A stretch of 64,000 bases of DNA. Origin: Bog-756 sp963699055. GTDB taxonomy: Bacteria; Actinomycetota; Acidimicrobiia; Acidimicrobiales; RAAP-2. Each line of letters starts with the position of its first letter. Position 1 is the first letter of the stretch. The stretch covers positions 1 to 64,000 of the forward strand of contig CAVOTA010000004.1 in the NCBI GenBank assembly GCA_963699055.1. The letters are read 5' to 3'. The notes beneath the pieces were generated by a model. It saw nothing but the letters and a program-made list of their open reading frames with translations, did not search any database and was not told the origin of the DNA. Both the position numbers and the translations under genes were made by a program. This document shows, one piece after another, positions 25,785 through 34,035 of the stretch.

Positions 25785-28050
25785 GGGCGGGCCGTGGGAG
25801 CAGGAGCAGGTTGCGGATGGTGTCGGGCGACCCCCAGCGGGCCATCAGCTGGGCGATGCCCTCGGCCGGCCCGGTCGTCCGGCCGACCGGATCGATCTCG
25901 CTGAGGTCGTAGCCGAGGTCGTCGAAGCGGGTCAGGTACTCCTCGCACGTGCAGCCGGACACGGTCGCCAGCATCGTCGGACTGAGCTCGGTGACCACGA
26001 TCGGCCGGTGGGTCGAGATGATCGACGCGGCGCCGTCCATCACCCGCCCCTCCGCTCCTTCGACGTCGACCTTGATCAGATGGACGGGGCCGTCCACGAC
26101 CTCGTCGAGCGGGAACGTGGGCACGACGACGGCGCTGCCGTCGAGGAGGGCCCGCGGATCGTCGGGCACGAAGCCGCCGTTGGTACCGATGGCGACCCCG
26201 AGGTGCGCCAGGCCCCGGGTGCGGTCGGCCGCTACCGGGAGGAGTTCGATGGTGAAGGCACCGTTGAGGCCGGCCGACAGCAGGAGCAGCCGGCAGTTGT
26301 CCGACCGGGGCTCGACAGCCACCACCCGGCCGCCGTCGCCCACGGCGGCCCAGGCCAGCATGGTGAAGTAGCCGACGTTGGCCCCGACGTCGACCACGGT
26401 CATGCCCGGACGGCAGTGGTCGGTGGCGATGTCGGCGAGCCAGGGGTCGTGCCCGGTGCCGTCGATGATCGGTCGGCTGATCGCATGGTCGTGGCGGTCC
26501 AGGGCCAGGGAGATCCCGTCGACCTGGACCACGACGACGTCGTCCCTGCCGAAGTGCACCTCGACCGGTGAGGCGAACGCGTCGTGGTCGACGGATCCGA
26601 GCAGGAGGCGCAGGTCCGAGGGGCTCCGCACCTCCGCCTCGGCACCCCACCGGGCGGCGAGCGCGTCCAACCGGGCCGGGGGCGTGGTCGGGAACAGCAG
26701 ACCGAGCGCGGTCGCCACGGTGAGTGGTCGGGGCACGTCGGCCGTCCGGTACGGGTCGGTGGGCCACCGCCGGGCGAACCGCGCGTCGAGGTCGCGACCG
26801 ATGGTGCCGGAGTCCACCCCCGACGACCGCCGGCGACCCGCCTCGTCCTCGATCTCGAGGCGCGCCCGGTCGACGATGTCCGATCCGGCCGGTCGGTCGG
26901 GCTCGAGGGTCGTCCCGTCCGGGGACCCTCCGTGCACCGCCGCCTCGACGGTACGGAGGAACACCCCGCTCGTCCGCGCCAGCGAGTACCACGCCAGGCG
27001 CCCGGCCGCACCCCCCGCCAGGGACCGGCGGAGCCGCGCATCCCGCACCACCCGGTCGACGGCGGTGGCGACCAGCACCGGGTCCTTGTCGGAGAGGACC
27101 ACTCCGGCCCCCTGCACCGTCTCGGGTACGCCGGCACGGTCCCAGGCCACGATCGGGAGTCGGTGGAACATGGCTTCGACCAGGGGCACGCAGAGTCCCT
27201 CGTGGCCCGACAGGCAGACGAAGACGTCACAGCCCTGGTAGTAGGCGATCAGCTCCTCGTGGGTCACCGAACCGGTGAACTCCACTGCGTCGTCCATCCC
27301 CAGCTCGGCGGCCAGGGCCTGCACCGCCTGCTGGTACTCCCCACCGACGGAGCCGCCCACCAGGTGGAGCCGGGCCGACGGGTCGAACCCGGCCCGGTAG
27401 GCGGACAGTGCCCTGACCAGGTCGGCCTGGCCCTTGTGCGGCGAGACCTTGCCGACGAACAGCAGGTCGGTGCCGCCGCCGGCACGGGCGGCGGCCAGAC
27501 GGGCGGCCACCACCGGATCGGGACTCCCGGTGAACCGCTCCACGTCCATGAGCAACGGAGCGGTGGCCGTCACCGGGTAGCCGGCGTCGACGAGCTCGCG
27601 TTCGTTGAACGCCGACGACGCCAACGCGAACTCGGTGACCGATGCGAGCTCCTGCAGCTGGGACCGTCCGGCCGCCACCTGTGCGGCCAGGTCCGGCAGC
27701 CACGGGGCGAAGAAGTGGGCCGGCGTGATGTTGTGGTAGTAGACGAACTTGCGCTCCGGCCGGTCCCGGAAGGTGCGGGACACCGGGCTGCCGATCGAGA
27801 GGTGGTAGAGGAGGACGCGGCCCTGTACCGCCTGGTCCCCGATCCGGCTGACCGGCCGGCCGGCGTCGAGACGGTCGGGGGAGGCGTCGCCGAAGTAGAC
27901 GTCGGACCGGTAGCCGGTGGCGCGCAGGGCGCGCTGCACGTGCAGGACGTGCTCGCCGATGGCGTCCCGGCTGGAGAGGGTCGGGAGGAGCTGGTCGATG
28001 CGGGTGACCTCACCGGGGGAGCCGTCGGAGGGCGCAGTCACCGGGTGCAT
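25777..28050 (-). CDS. Fused GT4 glycosyltransferase - FkbM methyltransferase
   Basis: A 757-aa fusion. Residues about 15-370 are a GT4: LLFVGKVSPHKGQADLV and the EX7E site HEGLCVPLVEAM. A linker of about 170 aa leads to an FkbM-type SAM methyltransferase (about 545-757): MTVVDVGANVGYFTMLAW, VVAVEPRSDN and HLIKVDVEGAEGRVMDGA. FkbM domains O-methylate sugars or lipids, so this protein may add and cap a sugar. It is the upstream partner of the 1699-aa protein (8-nt overlap). No O-antigen flippase, polymerase or sugar-nucleotide gene is present in the window, so the acceptor is unknown. Confidence 0.88.
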   Translation of the reverse strand: MHPVTAPSDGSPGEVTRIDQLLPTLSSRDAIGEHVLHVQRALRATGYRSDVYFGDASPDRLDAGRPVSRIGDQAVQGRVLLYHLSIGSPVSRTFRDRPERKFVYYHNITPAHFFAPWLPDLAAQVAAGRSQLQELASVTEFALASSAFNERELVDAGYPVTATAPLLMDVERFTGSPDPVVAARLAAARAGGGTDLLFVGKVSPHKGQADLVRALSAYRAGFDPSARLHLVGGSVGGEYQQAVQALAAELGMDDAVEFTGSVTHEELIAYYQGCDVFVCLSGHEGLCVPLVEAMFHRLPIVAWDRAGVPETVQGAGVVLSDKDPVLVATAVDRVVRDARLRRSLAGGAAGRLAWYSLARTSGVFLRTVEAAVHGGSPDGTTLEPDRPAGSDIVDRARLEIEDEAGRRRSSGVDSGTIGRDLDARFARRWPTDPYRTADVPRPLTVATALGLLFPTTPPARLDALAARWGAEAEVRSPSDLRLLLGSVDHDAFASPVEVHFGRDDVVVVQVDGISLALDRHDHAISRPIIDGTGHDPWLADIATDHCRPGMTVVDVGANVGYFTMLAWAAVGDGGRVVAVEPRSDNCRLLLLSAGLNGAFTIELLPVAADRTRGLAHLGVAIGTNGGFVPDDPRALLDGSAVVVPTFPLDEVVDGPVHLIKVDVEGAEGRVMDGAASIISTHRPIVVTELSPTMLATVSGCTCEEYLTRFDDLGYDLSEIDPVGRTTGPAEGIAQLMARWGSPDTIRNLLLLPRPARG

Positions 28051-28323
28051 GCCGCCCCGCCCGGCCGGTCCGCGTACGACCGGCCGCCCCGTGCGATCGT
28101 CACGACCAGCACACTCGTCAGCCCCTCACTCTCCACCGCACCGACCACGTAGGCGCCGCCCGCCGGGATGCCGAAACGTACCATCGCCGGGCGACTCCGT
28201 CATGCTAGGGCGGACCCGTCCGACGGTACGCCCCGGCTCGTTCCGGGCACCGGTGCGCGGCCTGCGTCATACTCGGCAGCGACCGCGACGGCACCACCGG
28301 CCGTCGGGCCGACGGAGCCACCC

Positions 28324-29163
28324 ATGCCCGAGCTACCCGAGATGCAGGCCCTCGCCGAGCGCCTGGACGGCGCCCTGGCCGGCGCCGTCCTCGCCGGGGT
28401 CGACCCCCTCGGCTTCGCCGGACTCAAGACGGTGGAACCGGCACCGGGCGACCTGGTGGGCCTCGCCGTGGCCGGCGTCGGCCGGCGGGGGAAGTTCCTG
28501 GTGGTCACGTTCACCGGCGGTGCCCGGATCCTGGTGCACCTCTCCCAGGCCGGTCGGCTGGACCTCGAGACGCCCGCCAGGGGCACCCGCCCGAAGGGCG
28601 CCGTCGTCCGCCTCCGCTTCGACGACGGCTCGGCGGTGCTCGTGCGCGAGCACGGCAGCCAGCGCAAGGCCGGCTGGTGGGTGTTGGCGCCGGGCGACAC
28701 CGGTCCGCTCGCCACCCTCGGGCCCGAACCGGACGACCCGGACTTCGACGCCTACCTGCGCACGGCGGACACCGCCCGCCGGGTCCACACCGTGCTCCGC
28801 GACCAGCGGACGCTCGCCGGGGTGGGGCGCGGCTACGCCGACGACGCCCTCAACCGGGCGGGCATCTCCCCGTTCGCCCCGCTGCGCTCGCTGTCCGCCC
28901 TCCAGCGCGACCGGTTGGTGGACGCGGTGCACGCCGTCCTCGACGGAGCACTCGCGGCGGAGCGGGGACGTCCCGGCGGGCTGTCCGAACCCAGGCTCGG
29001 CCTCCGCTTCGCCGTGCACAACCGGGCCGGCGAGCCGTGCCCGCGGTGCGGCACCCCGCTGCGGCGGGTGTCCTACGAGTCGTACGAGATCGTCTACTGC
29101 GCGCCCTGCCAGACCAAGGGTCGGGTGCTGGCCGACCGGCGGCTGTCCCGCCTGCTGCGCTGA
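28324..29163 (+). CDS. Fpg/Nei-family DNA glycosylase
   Basis: A 279-aa bifunctional DNA glycosylase/AP lyase. It begins MPELPEMQ, so after Met removal the catalytic N-terminal Pro and the following Glu are in place. The beta-hairpin Lys lies in GRRGKFLVV. The helix-two-turn-helix region (RTLAGVGRGYADDALNRAGISPF) and a C-terminal CxxC-CxxC zinc finger (CPRCG...YCAPCQTKGR) are complete. It removes oxidised bases (8-oxoG or oxidised pyrimidines). Nei-like actinobacterial paralogues are common, so Fpg versus Nei is open. The ATG at 28324 is fixed by the PELPE N-terminus although the frame is open further upstream. Confidence 0.92.
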   Translation: MPELPEMQALAERLDGALAGAVLAGVDPLGFAGLKTVEPAPGDLVGLAVAGVGRRGKFLVVTFTGGARILVHLSQAGRLDLETPARGTRPKGAVVRLRFDDGSAVLVREHGSQRKAGWWVLAPGDTGPLATLGPEPDDPDFDAYLRTADTARRVHTVLRDQRTLAGVGRGYADDALNRAGISPFAPLRSLSALQRDRLVDAVHAVLDGALAAERGRPGGLSEPRLGLRFAVHNRAGEPCPRCGTPLRRVSYESYEIVYCAPCQTKGRVLADRRLSRLLR

Positions 29164-29458
29164 CCGGCGCAGTGGGTCCGGACCTGCGAGGGGTCCGGGC
29201 ACGGCGCCCGCGGACGGGGGACGGATCGACAGGGTGGATCGCCGACCCGGGCGGCGGGGCTGACCACCGGCGGCCGTCGGGGCAACCGTGGAACGCCCCG
29301 GTTGCCGACGGGTGGACCGGGATGGGGCCACCCCGTCGACCCCGGTCGACCCGGGCAGGGCCCCCGTCGCCCGGTCGTGCCCTGCCGGGGCACGCCGCCG
29401 TGCGAGGGGTCCCGGTGGGATCCACCGGCCCCGGGCGGCATCGGCACCCGGGAGGTCG
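29164..29458. other. Intergenic region upstream of oleA
   Basis: About 295 GC-rich bases without a gene. Several short self-complementary pieces occur but no clear terminator with a T-run. The oleA promoter's -10 hexamer lies at its end. Confidence 0.4.
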
Positions 29459-29464
29459 TAACCT
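29459..29464 (+). promoter_or_regulatory. -10 hexamer of oleA (leaderless start)
   Basis: TAACCT ends 6 nt before GTG 29471. This is the same TAnnnT-N5-7-start arrangement as in at least ten other genes here. It favours GTG 29471 over the two in-frame GTGs at 29465 and 29468, which would lie upstream of the transcript start. Confidence 0.5.
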
Positions 29465-29470
29465 GTGGTG

Positions 29471-30484
29471 GTGAGACCCCGGATCGAATACACGCGCCCG
29501 ACCGTCTGGAGCGTGGCCCACGCCGAGGCCCCCGAGGTCGTCACCTCCGCCTGGATCGACGAACAGCTGGCCGAGACCTTCGACCGCTGCGCCATCCGCC
29601 CCGGGCTGCTCGAGTCGGTGGCCGGCATCGTCGAACGGCGGTGGTGGCCCGAGGGTGTCACCTTCGATGAGGCCGCCGCCATGGCCGGGCGCCGTGCCCT
29701 CGACCAGGCCGACCTCGCACCGTCCGACGTCGACCTGCTCATCTCCACGTCGGTGTGCAAGCACCACCTGGAGCCCAGCGTCGCCTGCTCGGTCCACTTC
29801 CGGCTCGGCCTCGGCCCCGAGTGCGTCAACTTCGACCTGGGCAACGCCTGCCTCGGCTTCGTCAACGCCATGGAGGTCGCGGCCATGGCCATCGAGACCG
29901 GCCAGGCGCGCACCGTGCTCATCGTCGACGGCGAGGGCAGCCGGTACACCCAGCTCGCCACCATCGATCGGCTCCGCTCGCCCGAGGCCACGGCCATGGA
30001 CGTGTTCGACCAGTTCGCCTCGCTCACCCTGGGGTCCGGAGGGGCCGCCATGGTGATGGGTGGCCCCCGCACGGGAAGCCACCGCTACGTCGGGGGCATC
30101 TCCCGCGCCGCCACGGCCAACCACGACCTGTGCGTCGGCGACCTCGACACCATGCGCACCGACACCGCCGCCCTCCTCGAGAACGGTCTGGCGCTCGCCA
30201 ACGAGGCGTTCGAGGCGTCGGTGGAGGCGGGCTGGCAGTGGAAGACGTGCGACCGCTACGTCATGCACCAGGTCTCGGCCGTGCACACCCGCAAGCTGTG
30301 CGAGCTCCTCGGCGTGGACATGAACCTGGTGCCGCTCACCTATCCCGGATTCGGCAACATGGGCCCGGCCGCCGTGCCCTACACCCTGTCGACGGTGGCG
30401 GACGAGATCACCACGGGCGAGCGGGTGCTGCTGATGGGCATCGGGTCCGGGCTCAACTGCGCTGCCGCCGAACTGATCTGGTAG
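29471..30484 (+). CDS. oleA: OleA-type thiolase: long-chain acyl-CoA condensing enzyme
   Basis: A 337-aa thiolase-superfamily protein of the FabH-like OleA branch. It condenses two fatty acyl-CoAs head to head into a 2-alkyl-3-ketoacid, the first step of olefin biosynthesis. The nucleophile is Cys in DLGNACLGFVNAM; His lies in YVMHQVSAVH and Asn in GFGNMGPAAVP. The N-terminal Glu-bearing region (GIVERRWWPEG), thought to act as base in OleA, is also present. The tight link to a fused OleB-OleC and an OleD gene, rather than fatty-acid genes, separates it from FabH. GTG 29471 is preferred because of the TAACCT -10; GTG 29465 with GGGAGG upstream is the alternative. Confidence 0.88.
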   Translation: MRPRIEYTRPTVWSVAHAEAPEVVTSAWIDEQLAETFDRCAIRPGLLESVAGIVERRWWPEGVTFDEAAAMAGRRALDQADLAPSDVDLLISTSVCKHHLEPSVACSVHFRLGLGPECVNFDLGNACLGFVNAMEVAAMAIETGQARTVLIVDGEGSRYTQLATIDRLRSPEATAMDVFDQFASLTLGSGGAAMVMGGPRTGSHRYVGGISRAATANHDLCVGDLDTMRTDTAALLENGLALANEAFEASVEAGWQWKTCDRYVMHQVSAVHTRKLCELLGVDMNLVPLTYPGFGNMGPAAVPYTLSTVADEITTGERVLLMGIGSGLNCAAAELIW

Positions 30485-30489
30485 GCCCC

Positions 30490-32982
30490 GTGCCGCCGCT
30501 CCCGTCGACCGCCGGGTCCCCGGTGCCGGCACCCTCGCCCGTGTCCGTGCCCACCCGCGCCATCTCCCCCTCGCCGGAGCAGCTCGCGTCCTGGGGGCTC
30601 GACCCGGCCTGGTCCCGTCGGGTCACCGTCGACGGCGCCGACGGCCGCCCGGTCGACTGGCACGTCCTCGACACCGGCCCGGGGCCGGCCGGCACCGTGG
30701 TCTGCGTCCACGGGAACCCGTCCTGGGGCTACGTGTGGCGCGACCTGCTCCACACCCTGGCCCCGCAGTGGCGGGTGGTCGCCGTCGACCAGACGGGGAT
30801 GGGGTGGTCGGAGCGGGGTCGACCCCGTCGCCTCGCCCAGCGGGTGGAGGAGCTGGTCGCCTTCTGCCGCCAGGAGGTGCAGGGTCCGCTGGTGCTCGCC
30901 GCCCACGACTGGGGCGGTCCGGTCGCCGTGGGCGCCTCCGGCGAGCTCGACGTCGAGGCCCTGGTGCTGGCGAACACGGCCGTGGCCAAGCCCGACGGGG
31001 TCGACGTGCCCCCGCTGATCGCCGCCGCCCGCGGACTCGTGGACCTGAGCTGTCGGCGGACCCCCGCCTTCGTCGAGGGCGCGTCCCGGATGACCGACCG
31101 GATGCACCGGGACGCCCTGCGGGCGCCCTACCGGTCCGCGGCGCGCCGCGAGGCGGTCCGCGACTTCGTGGCCGACATCCCGGTCACGCCCGACGACCCG
31201 TCGGCGGAGGCGCTGGCGGCGTGTGCCGCCGTCCTCGACCGGCACCGGCGGCCCACCCTGCTGCTGTGGGGCGGCCGGGACCCGGTGTTCCACGACCGCT
31301 TCCTGGCCGACCTGCGGTCCCGGGTGCCCCAGGCCGACGTCGAGCGGTTCCCACGGGCCGCCCACTTCGTCACCCTCGACGCCCCGGTGGGGGCCGTGGT
31401 GGCGCGTTGGCTCGACCGGCTGCGCCGGCCACCGCCCGCACCCCGCCCCGAGCCGTCCGTGCGGCCGTTCACCTCGGTGCTCGACTCGTCGGGCGACGCC
31501 GACGGCGACGGCTCCCCGGCCTACGCCGGGTCGGACGGCCGGCTCTCGTGGTCCGACCTCGACGCCCGGTCGTCGGTGGCCGCCCACGCTCTGCGGGCGG
31601 GCGGGCTCGGGCCGGGCGACCGGGTGTCCGTACTGGTCCCCCCGGGGGTCGATCTGCTCGTGGCCGCCGCCGCCGTGTGGAAGGTCGGCGGCATCCCGGT
31701 GTTCGCCGAGGCGTCGGCCGGTCTCCGGCGGCTGCGCGACCTGGTCCGGGCGGCGGTGCCCGCCTGGGTGGTCGGCACGCCGACGACGCTGGCCGTGGCC
31801 CGGTCCCTGCGGTTCGCCCCCGGCGCCCGGACGGCCTGCCTCGGCCGGTTCCCCGGCGCGGTCACCCTCGCCCCGTCGCACGCCCCGACCTCACCGTTCC
31901 CCCCGCACGCATTCGGGCCCGACGACGTGGCCGCCCTGGTGCACACCTCGGGCGCCACCGGGCCGGCCAAGGCGGTCCGCTACACCCACGGCGCCCTGGC
32001 CGCCCAGCGCGACGTGGTCGGGCCGGTGTTCGGGATGCGGCCGGGCGACGCCTTCACGACCTCGTTCGCACCCTTCCTGCTGCTCGCCCCGTCGCTGCGG
32101 ATGACCTGTGTCCGTCCCGACGTCGACGTCGACGACCCCGGTGCCCTCGGGTTCGACCAGCTGGCCGAGGCGCTGGCTGGGGCGCCCGTCACCACGGCGT
32201 GGCTCTCCCCCGCGTCCGCCCGCACCCTCGTCGCCACCGCCGCCGGGCGCACGGCGCCGATCGAGCTGGTGATGCTGGCCGGCGCGCCCATCCCGTCCGA
32301 TCTCGTCGCCGGCGTCCGCCGTGTCACCGGCGGCGACGTGCGGGCCCCGTGGGGCATGACCGAGTGCCTGCCGGTGACCGACGGGACCGTGCCCGAGCGC
32401 GCCGGCCGCCTCGGCGGCAGCTCGACCGGTCGACCCGTTCCCGGCTGCTCGGTGCTGGTGACCCGGCTCGACGACCCCGGGGCCGTCCTGGGCGAAGGCG
32501 ACGGATGGGGCGAGCTCCTGGTCCACACCCCGTGGATGTTCGACGGCTACGAGGAGGCATGGACCGCCGACGCCGACACCTGGGTCGTCCACGACGGTCG
32601 GCGCTACCACCGCACCGGTGACGTCGGCTACCTCGAGGACGGGCTCGTCATGCACCTCGGCCGGCGCCGTCACGTCGTCGACACGGCGGAGGGAGCCCTG
32701 GCCAGCGTGGCCGTCGAGGGACCGGTGGCCGCCGTCGTCGGCCGCCCGGTGGCCGCCGTCGGGGTGGGGCCGGCAGGGGCCGAGGTCCTCTGCGTGGTAC
32801 TCGACGGTCCCGGCCGGCTGCGCGTGGCCGACGGCGGTCGCCGGGACGCCGTCCGCCGGGCATGCCCGTACCGGGTGGCCGCCGTCCTCGAGGGGCCACT
32901 CCCCGTCGACCGCCGCCACCGGTCGAAGGTGGACCGCACCGCGCTCGCCGCCGACGTGGCCGGGTTCCTCGCCGGACGATGA
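30490..32982 (+). CDS. oleBC: OleB-OleC fusion: beta-lactone decarboxylase and beta-lactone synthetase
   Basis: An 830-aa fusion. Residues about 30-320 are an alpha/beta-hydrolase of the haloalkane-dehalogenase type: oxyanion HGNPSWGYVWR, nucleophile Asp in AAHDWGGPVA, and His in RAAHFVTLD. This is OleB, which decarboxylates beta-lactones to cis-olefins. Residues about 345-830 are an AMP-binding ligase: VHTSGATGPAKAVRYTHG, WGMTECLPVTD, RYHRTGDVGYLEDG, and Lys in HRSKVDRTALA. This is OleC, which closes 2-alkyl-3-hydroxyacids to beta-lactones. Natural OleBC fusions are known from actinobacteria. GTG 30490 starts 5 nt after the oleA stop; a start a little further downstream is possible because the first 30 residues are Pro/Ser-rich. 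Confidence 0.9.
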   Translation: MPPLPSTAGSPVPAPSPVSVPTRAISPSPEQLASWGLDPAWSRRVTVDGADGRPVDWHVLDTGPGPAGTVVCVHGNPSWGYVWRDLLHTLAPQWRVVAVDQTGMGWSERGRPRRLAQRVEELVAFCRQEVQGPLVLAAHDWGGPVAVGASGELDVEALVLANTAVAKPDGVDVPPLIAAARGLVDLSCRRTPAFVEGASRMTDRMHRDALRAPYRSAARREAVRDFVADIPVTPDDPSAEALAACAAVLDRHRRPTLLLWGGRDPVFHDRFLADLRSRVPQADVERFPRAAHFVTLDAPVGAVVARWLDRLRRPPPAPRPEPSVRPFTSVLDSSGDADGDGSPAYAGSDGRLSWSDLDARSSVAAHALRAGGLGPGDRVSVLVPPGVDLLVAAAAVWKVGGIPVFAEASAGLRRLRDLVRAAVPAWVVGTPTTLAVARSLRFAPGARTACLGRFPGAVTLAPSHAPTSPFPPHAFGPDDVAALVHTSGATGPAKAVRYTHGALAAQRDVVGPVFGMRPGDAFTTSFAPFLLLAPSLRMTCVRPDVDVDDPGALGFDQLAEALAGAPVTTAWLSPASARTLVATAAGRTAPIELVMLAGAPIPSDLVAGVRRVTGGDVRAPWGMTECLPVTDGTVPERAGRLGGSSTGRPVPGCSVLVTRLDDPGAVLGEGDGWGELLVHTPWMFDGYEEAWTADADTWVVHDGRRYHRTGDVGYLEDGLVMHLGRRRHVVDTAEGALASVAVEGPVAAVVGRPVAAVGVGPAGAEVLCVVLDGPGRLRVADGGRRDAVRRACPYRVAAVLEGPLPVDRRHRSKVDRTALAADVAGFLAGR

Positions 32983-33025
32983 ACGGCGGGCGGCACCTCG
33001 GGCGTGCGCCGGGGGGAGCGCGACG

Positions 33026-33976
33026 GTGAGGGTGTTCGTCACCGGGGGCTCGAGCCTGCTCGGGCGCGCCGTGGCCGGCCTGTTCCTGGACCGTGGCGAC
33101 CGGGTCACCTGCTTCCAACGGTCGGTCAGCGGCAGCGGGGCCGAGGACGTGCGGGGGGACGTCCGCTCGCTGTCCGAGGTGCTGACCGGGGTCGAGGGCC
33201 ACGACGCCGTGGTGCACCTGGCCGCGCTGGTCGCCCCGCGCCCGCGTTGGGAGGACGCCTATGCGGTCAACGTGGTCGGCACCCGCAACGTGGTGTCGGC
33301 GGCGGCCCGCTGCGGCCGGTTGGTCCACGTGTCCTCGCCGTCGGTCGCCTTCGACGGGGGGCCGGCGGTCGGGGTCGGGGCCGAGCCGGCCCGCTACCGC
33401 GGGGGCGACGCCTACACCCGCACCAAGGCACTGGCCGAGCGCTACGTGCTCGGGCACACCGTGGTGCCCACCGTCGTCCTCCGGCCCCATCTGGTGTGGG
33501 GGCCGGGCGACACCCAGCTCATCGGCCGGATCCTGGCGCGGGCGGGCCAGGGGCGCCTGGCCCTGCCCGACCACGGGCGGGCACTGGTGGACACCACCTG
33601 GGTGGACGATGCCGCCGCCGCCGTGGTCGCGGGAGTGGACCGCTGCACCACGGGCGAGGAGGCCGTGGGTCGGCCGTGGGTGGTCACCGGGGGGGATCCC
33701 CGACCCCTCGCCGAATTGGTGGAGGGCATCCTGGGTGCCGCCGGACTCGACACGGCGGTGCGCTCGGTCCCGGCGCCGGTGGCGGCGTTGGCCGGACGTG
33801 TCGTGGGGCGCCTGTGGATCGGCGACGAGCCGCCGCTCACCCACTTCGCCGCCCGGCAGCTGTCGGTGGCCCACTGGTTCGACCAGGCCGACACCCGGCG
33901 GGTGCTGCGGTGGGCACCACAGGTCGGTGTCGACCGGGGCATGGAGCTGCTGGCCCGCTCGTTCGCCGGCGGCTGA
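33026..33976 (+). CDS. oleD: OleD: NADPH-dependent 2-alkyl-3-oxoacid reductase
   Basis: A 316-aa extended SDR of the 3-beta-HSD/isomerase type. N-terminal VRVFVTGGSSLLGRAVAG binds NAD(P), the active site is YTRTK (Tyr, Lys), and HVSSPSVAF carries the Ser. In the ole pathway OleD reduces the OleA product to the 3-hydroxyacid used by OleC. GTG 33026 follows GGGGGGAG by about 9 nt and lies 43 nt after the oleBC stop. Gene order A-BC-D completes the pathway within 4.5 kb. Confidence 0.9.
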   Translation: MRVFVTGGSSLLGRAVAGLFLDRGDRVTCFQRSVSGSGAEDVRGDVRSLSEVLTGVEGHDAVVHLAALVAPRPRWEDAYAVNVVGTRNVVSAAARCGRLVHVSSPSVAFDGGPAVGVGAEPARYRGGDAYTRTKALAERYVLGHTVVPTVVLRPHLVWGPGDTQLIGRILARAGQGRLALPDHGRALVDTTWVDDAAAAVVAGVDRCTTGEEAVGRPWVVTGGDPRPLAELVEGILGAAGLDTAVRSVPAPVAALAGRVVGRLWIGDEPPLTHFAARQLSVAHWFDQADTRRVLRWAPQVGVDRGMELLARSFAGG

Positions 33977-33987
33977 CCACCGGCGGC

Positions 33988-34024
33988 GGTGGGTCTGCGG
34001 GAACCCCCGACGTCGGGGCCCACC
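33988..34024. terminator. Putative bidirectional terminator
   Basis: GGTGGG (33988-33993) pairs with CCCACC (34019-34024) around a perfect 14-bp palindrome CCCCGACGTCGGGG (34005-34018). It fills the gap between the convergent oleD and PAS-EAL genes. No T-tract on either strand. Confidence 0.4.
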
Positions 34025-34035
34025 GTGGCCCGACC

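Noticed and set aside
28168..28323. Longer N-terminus for the DNA glycosylase
   Set aside because: Fpg/Nei enzymes need Pro directly after the initiator Met, so ATG 28324 is the only functional start.
29465..29470. GTG 29465 as oleA start
   Set aside because: It has GGGAGG upstream, but it sits directly behind the TAACCT -10 and before the predicted transcript start. Kept as the alternative.
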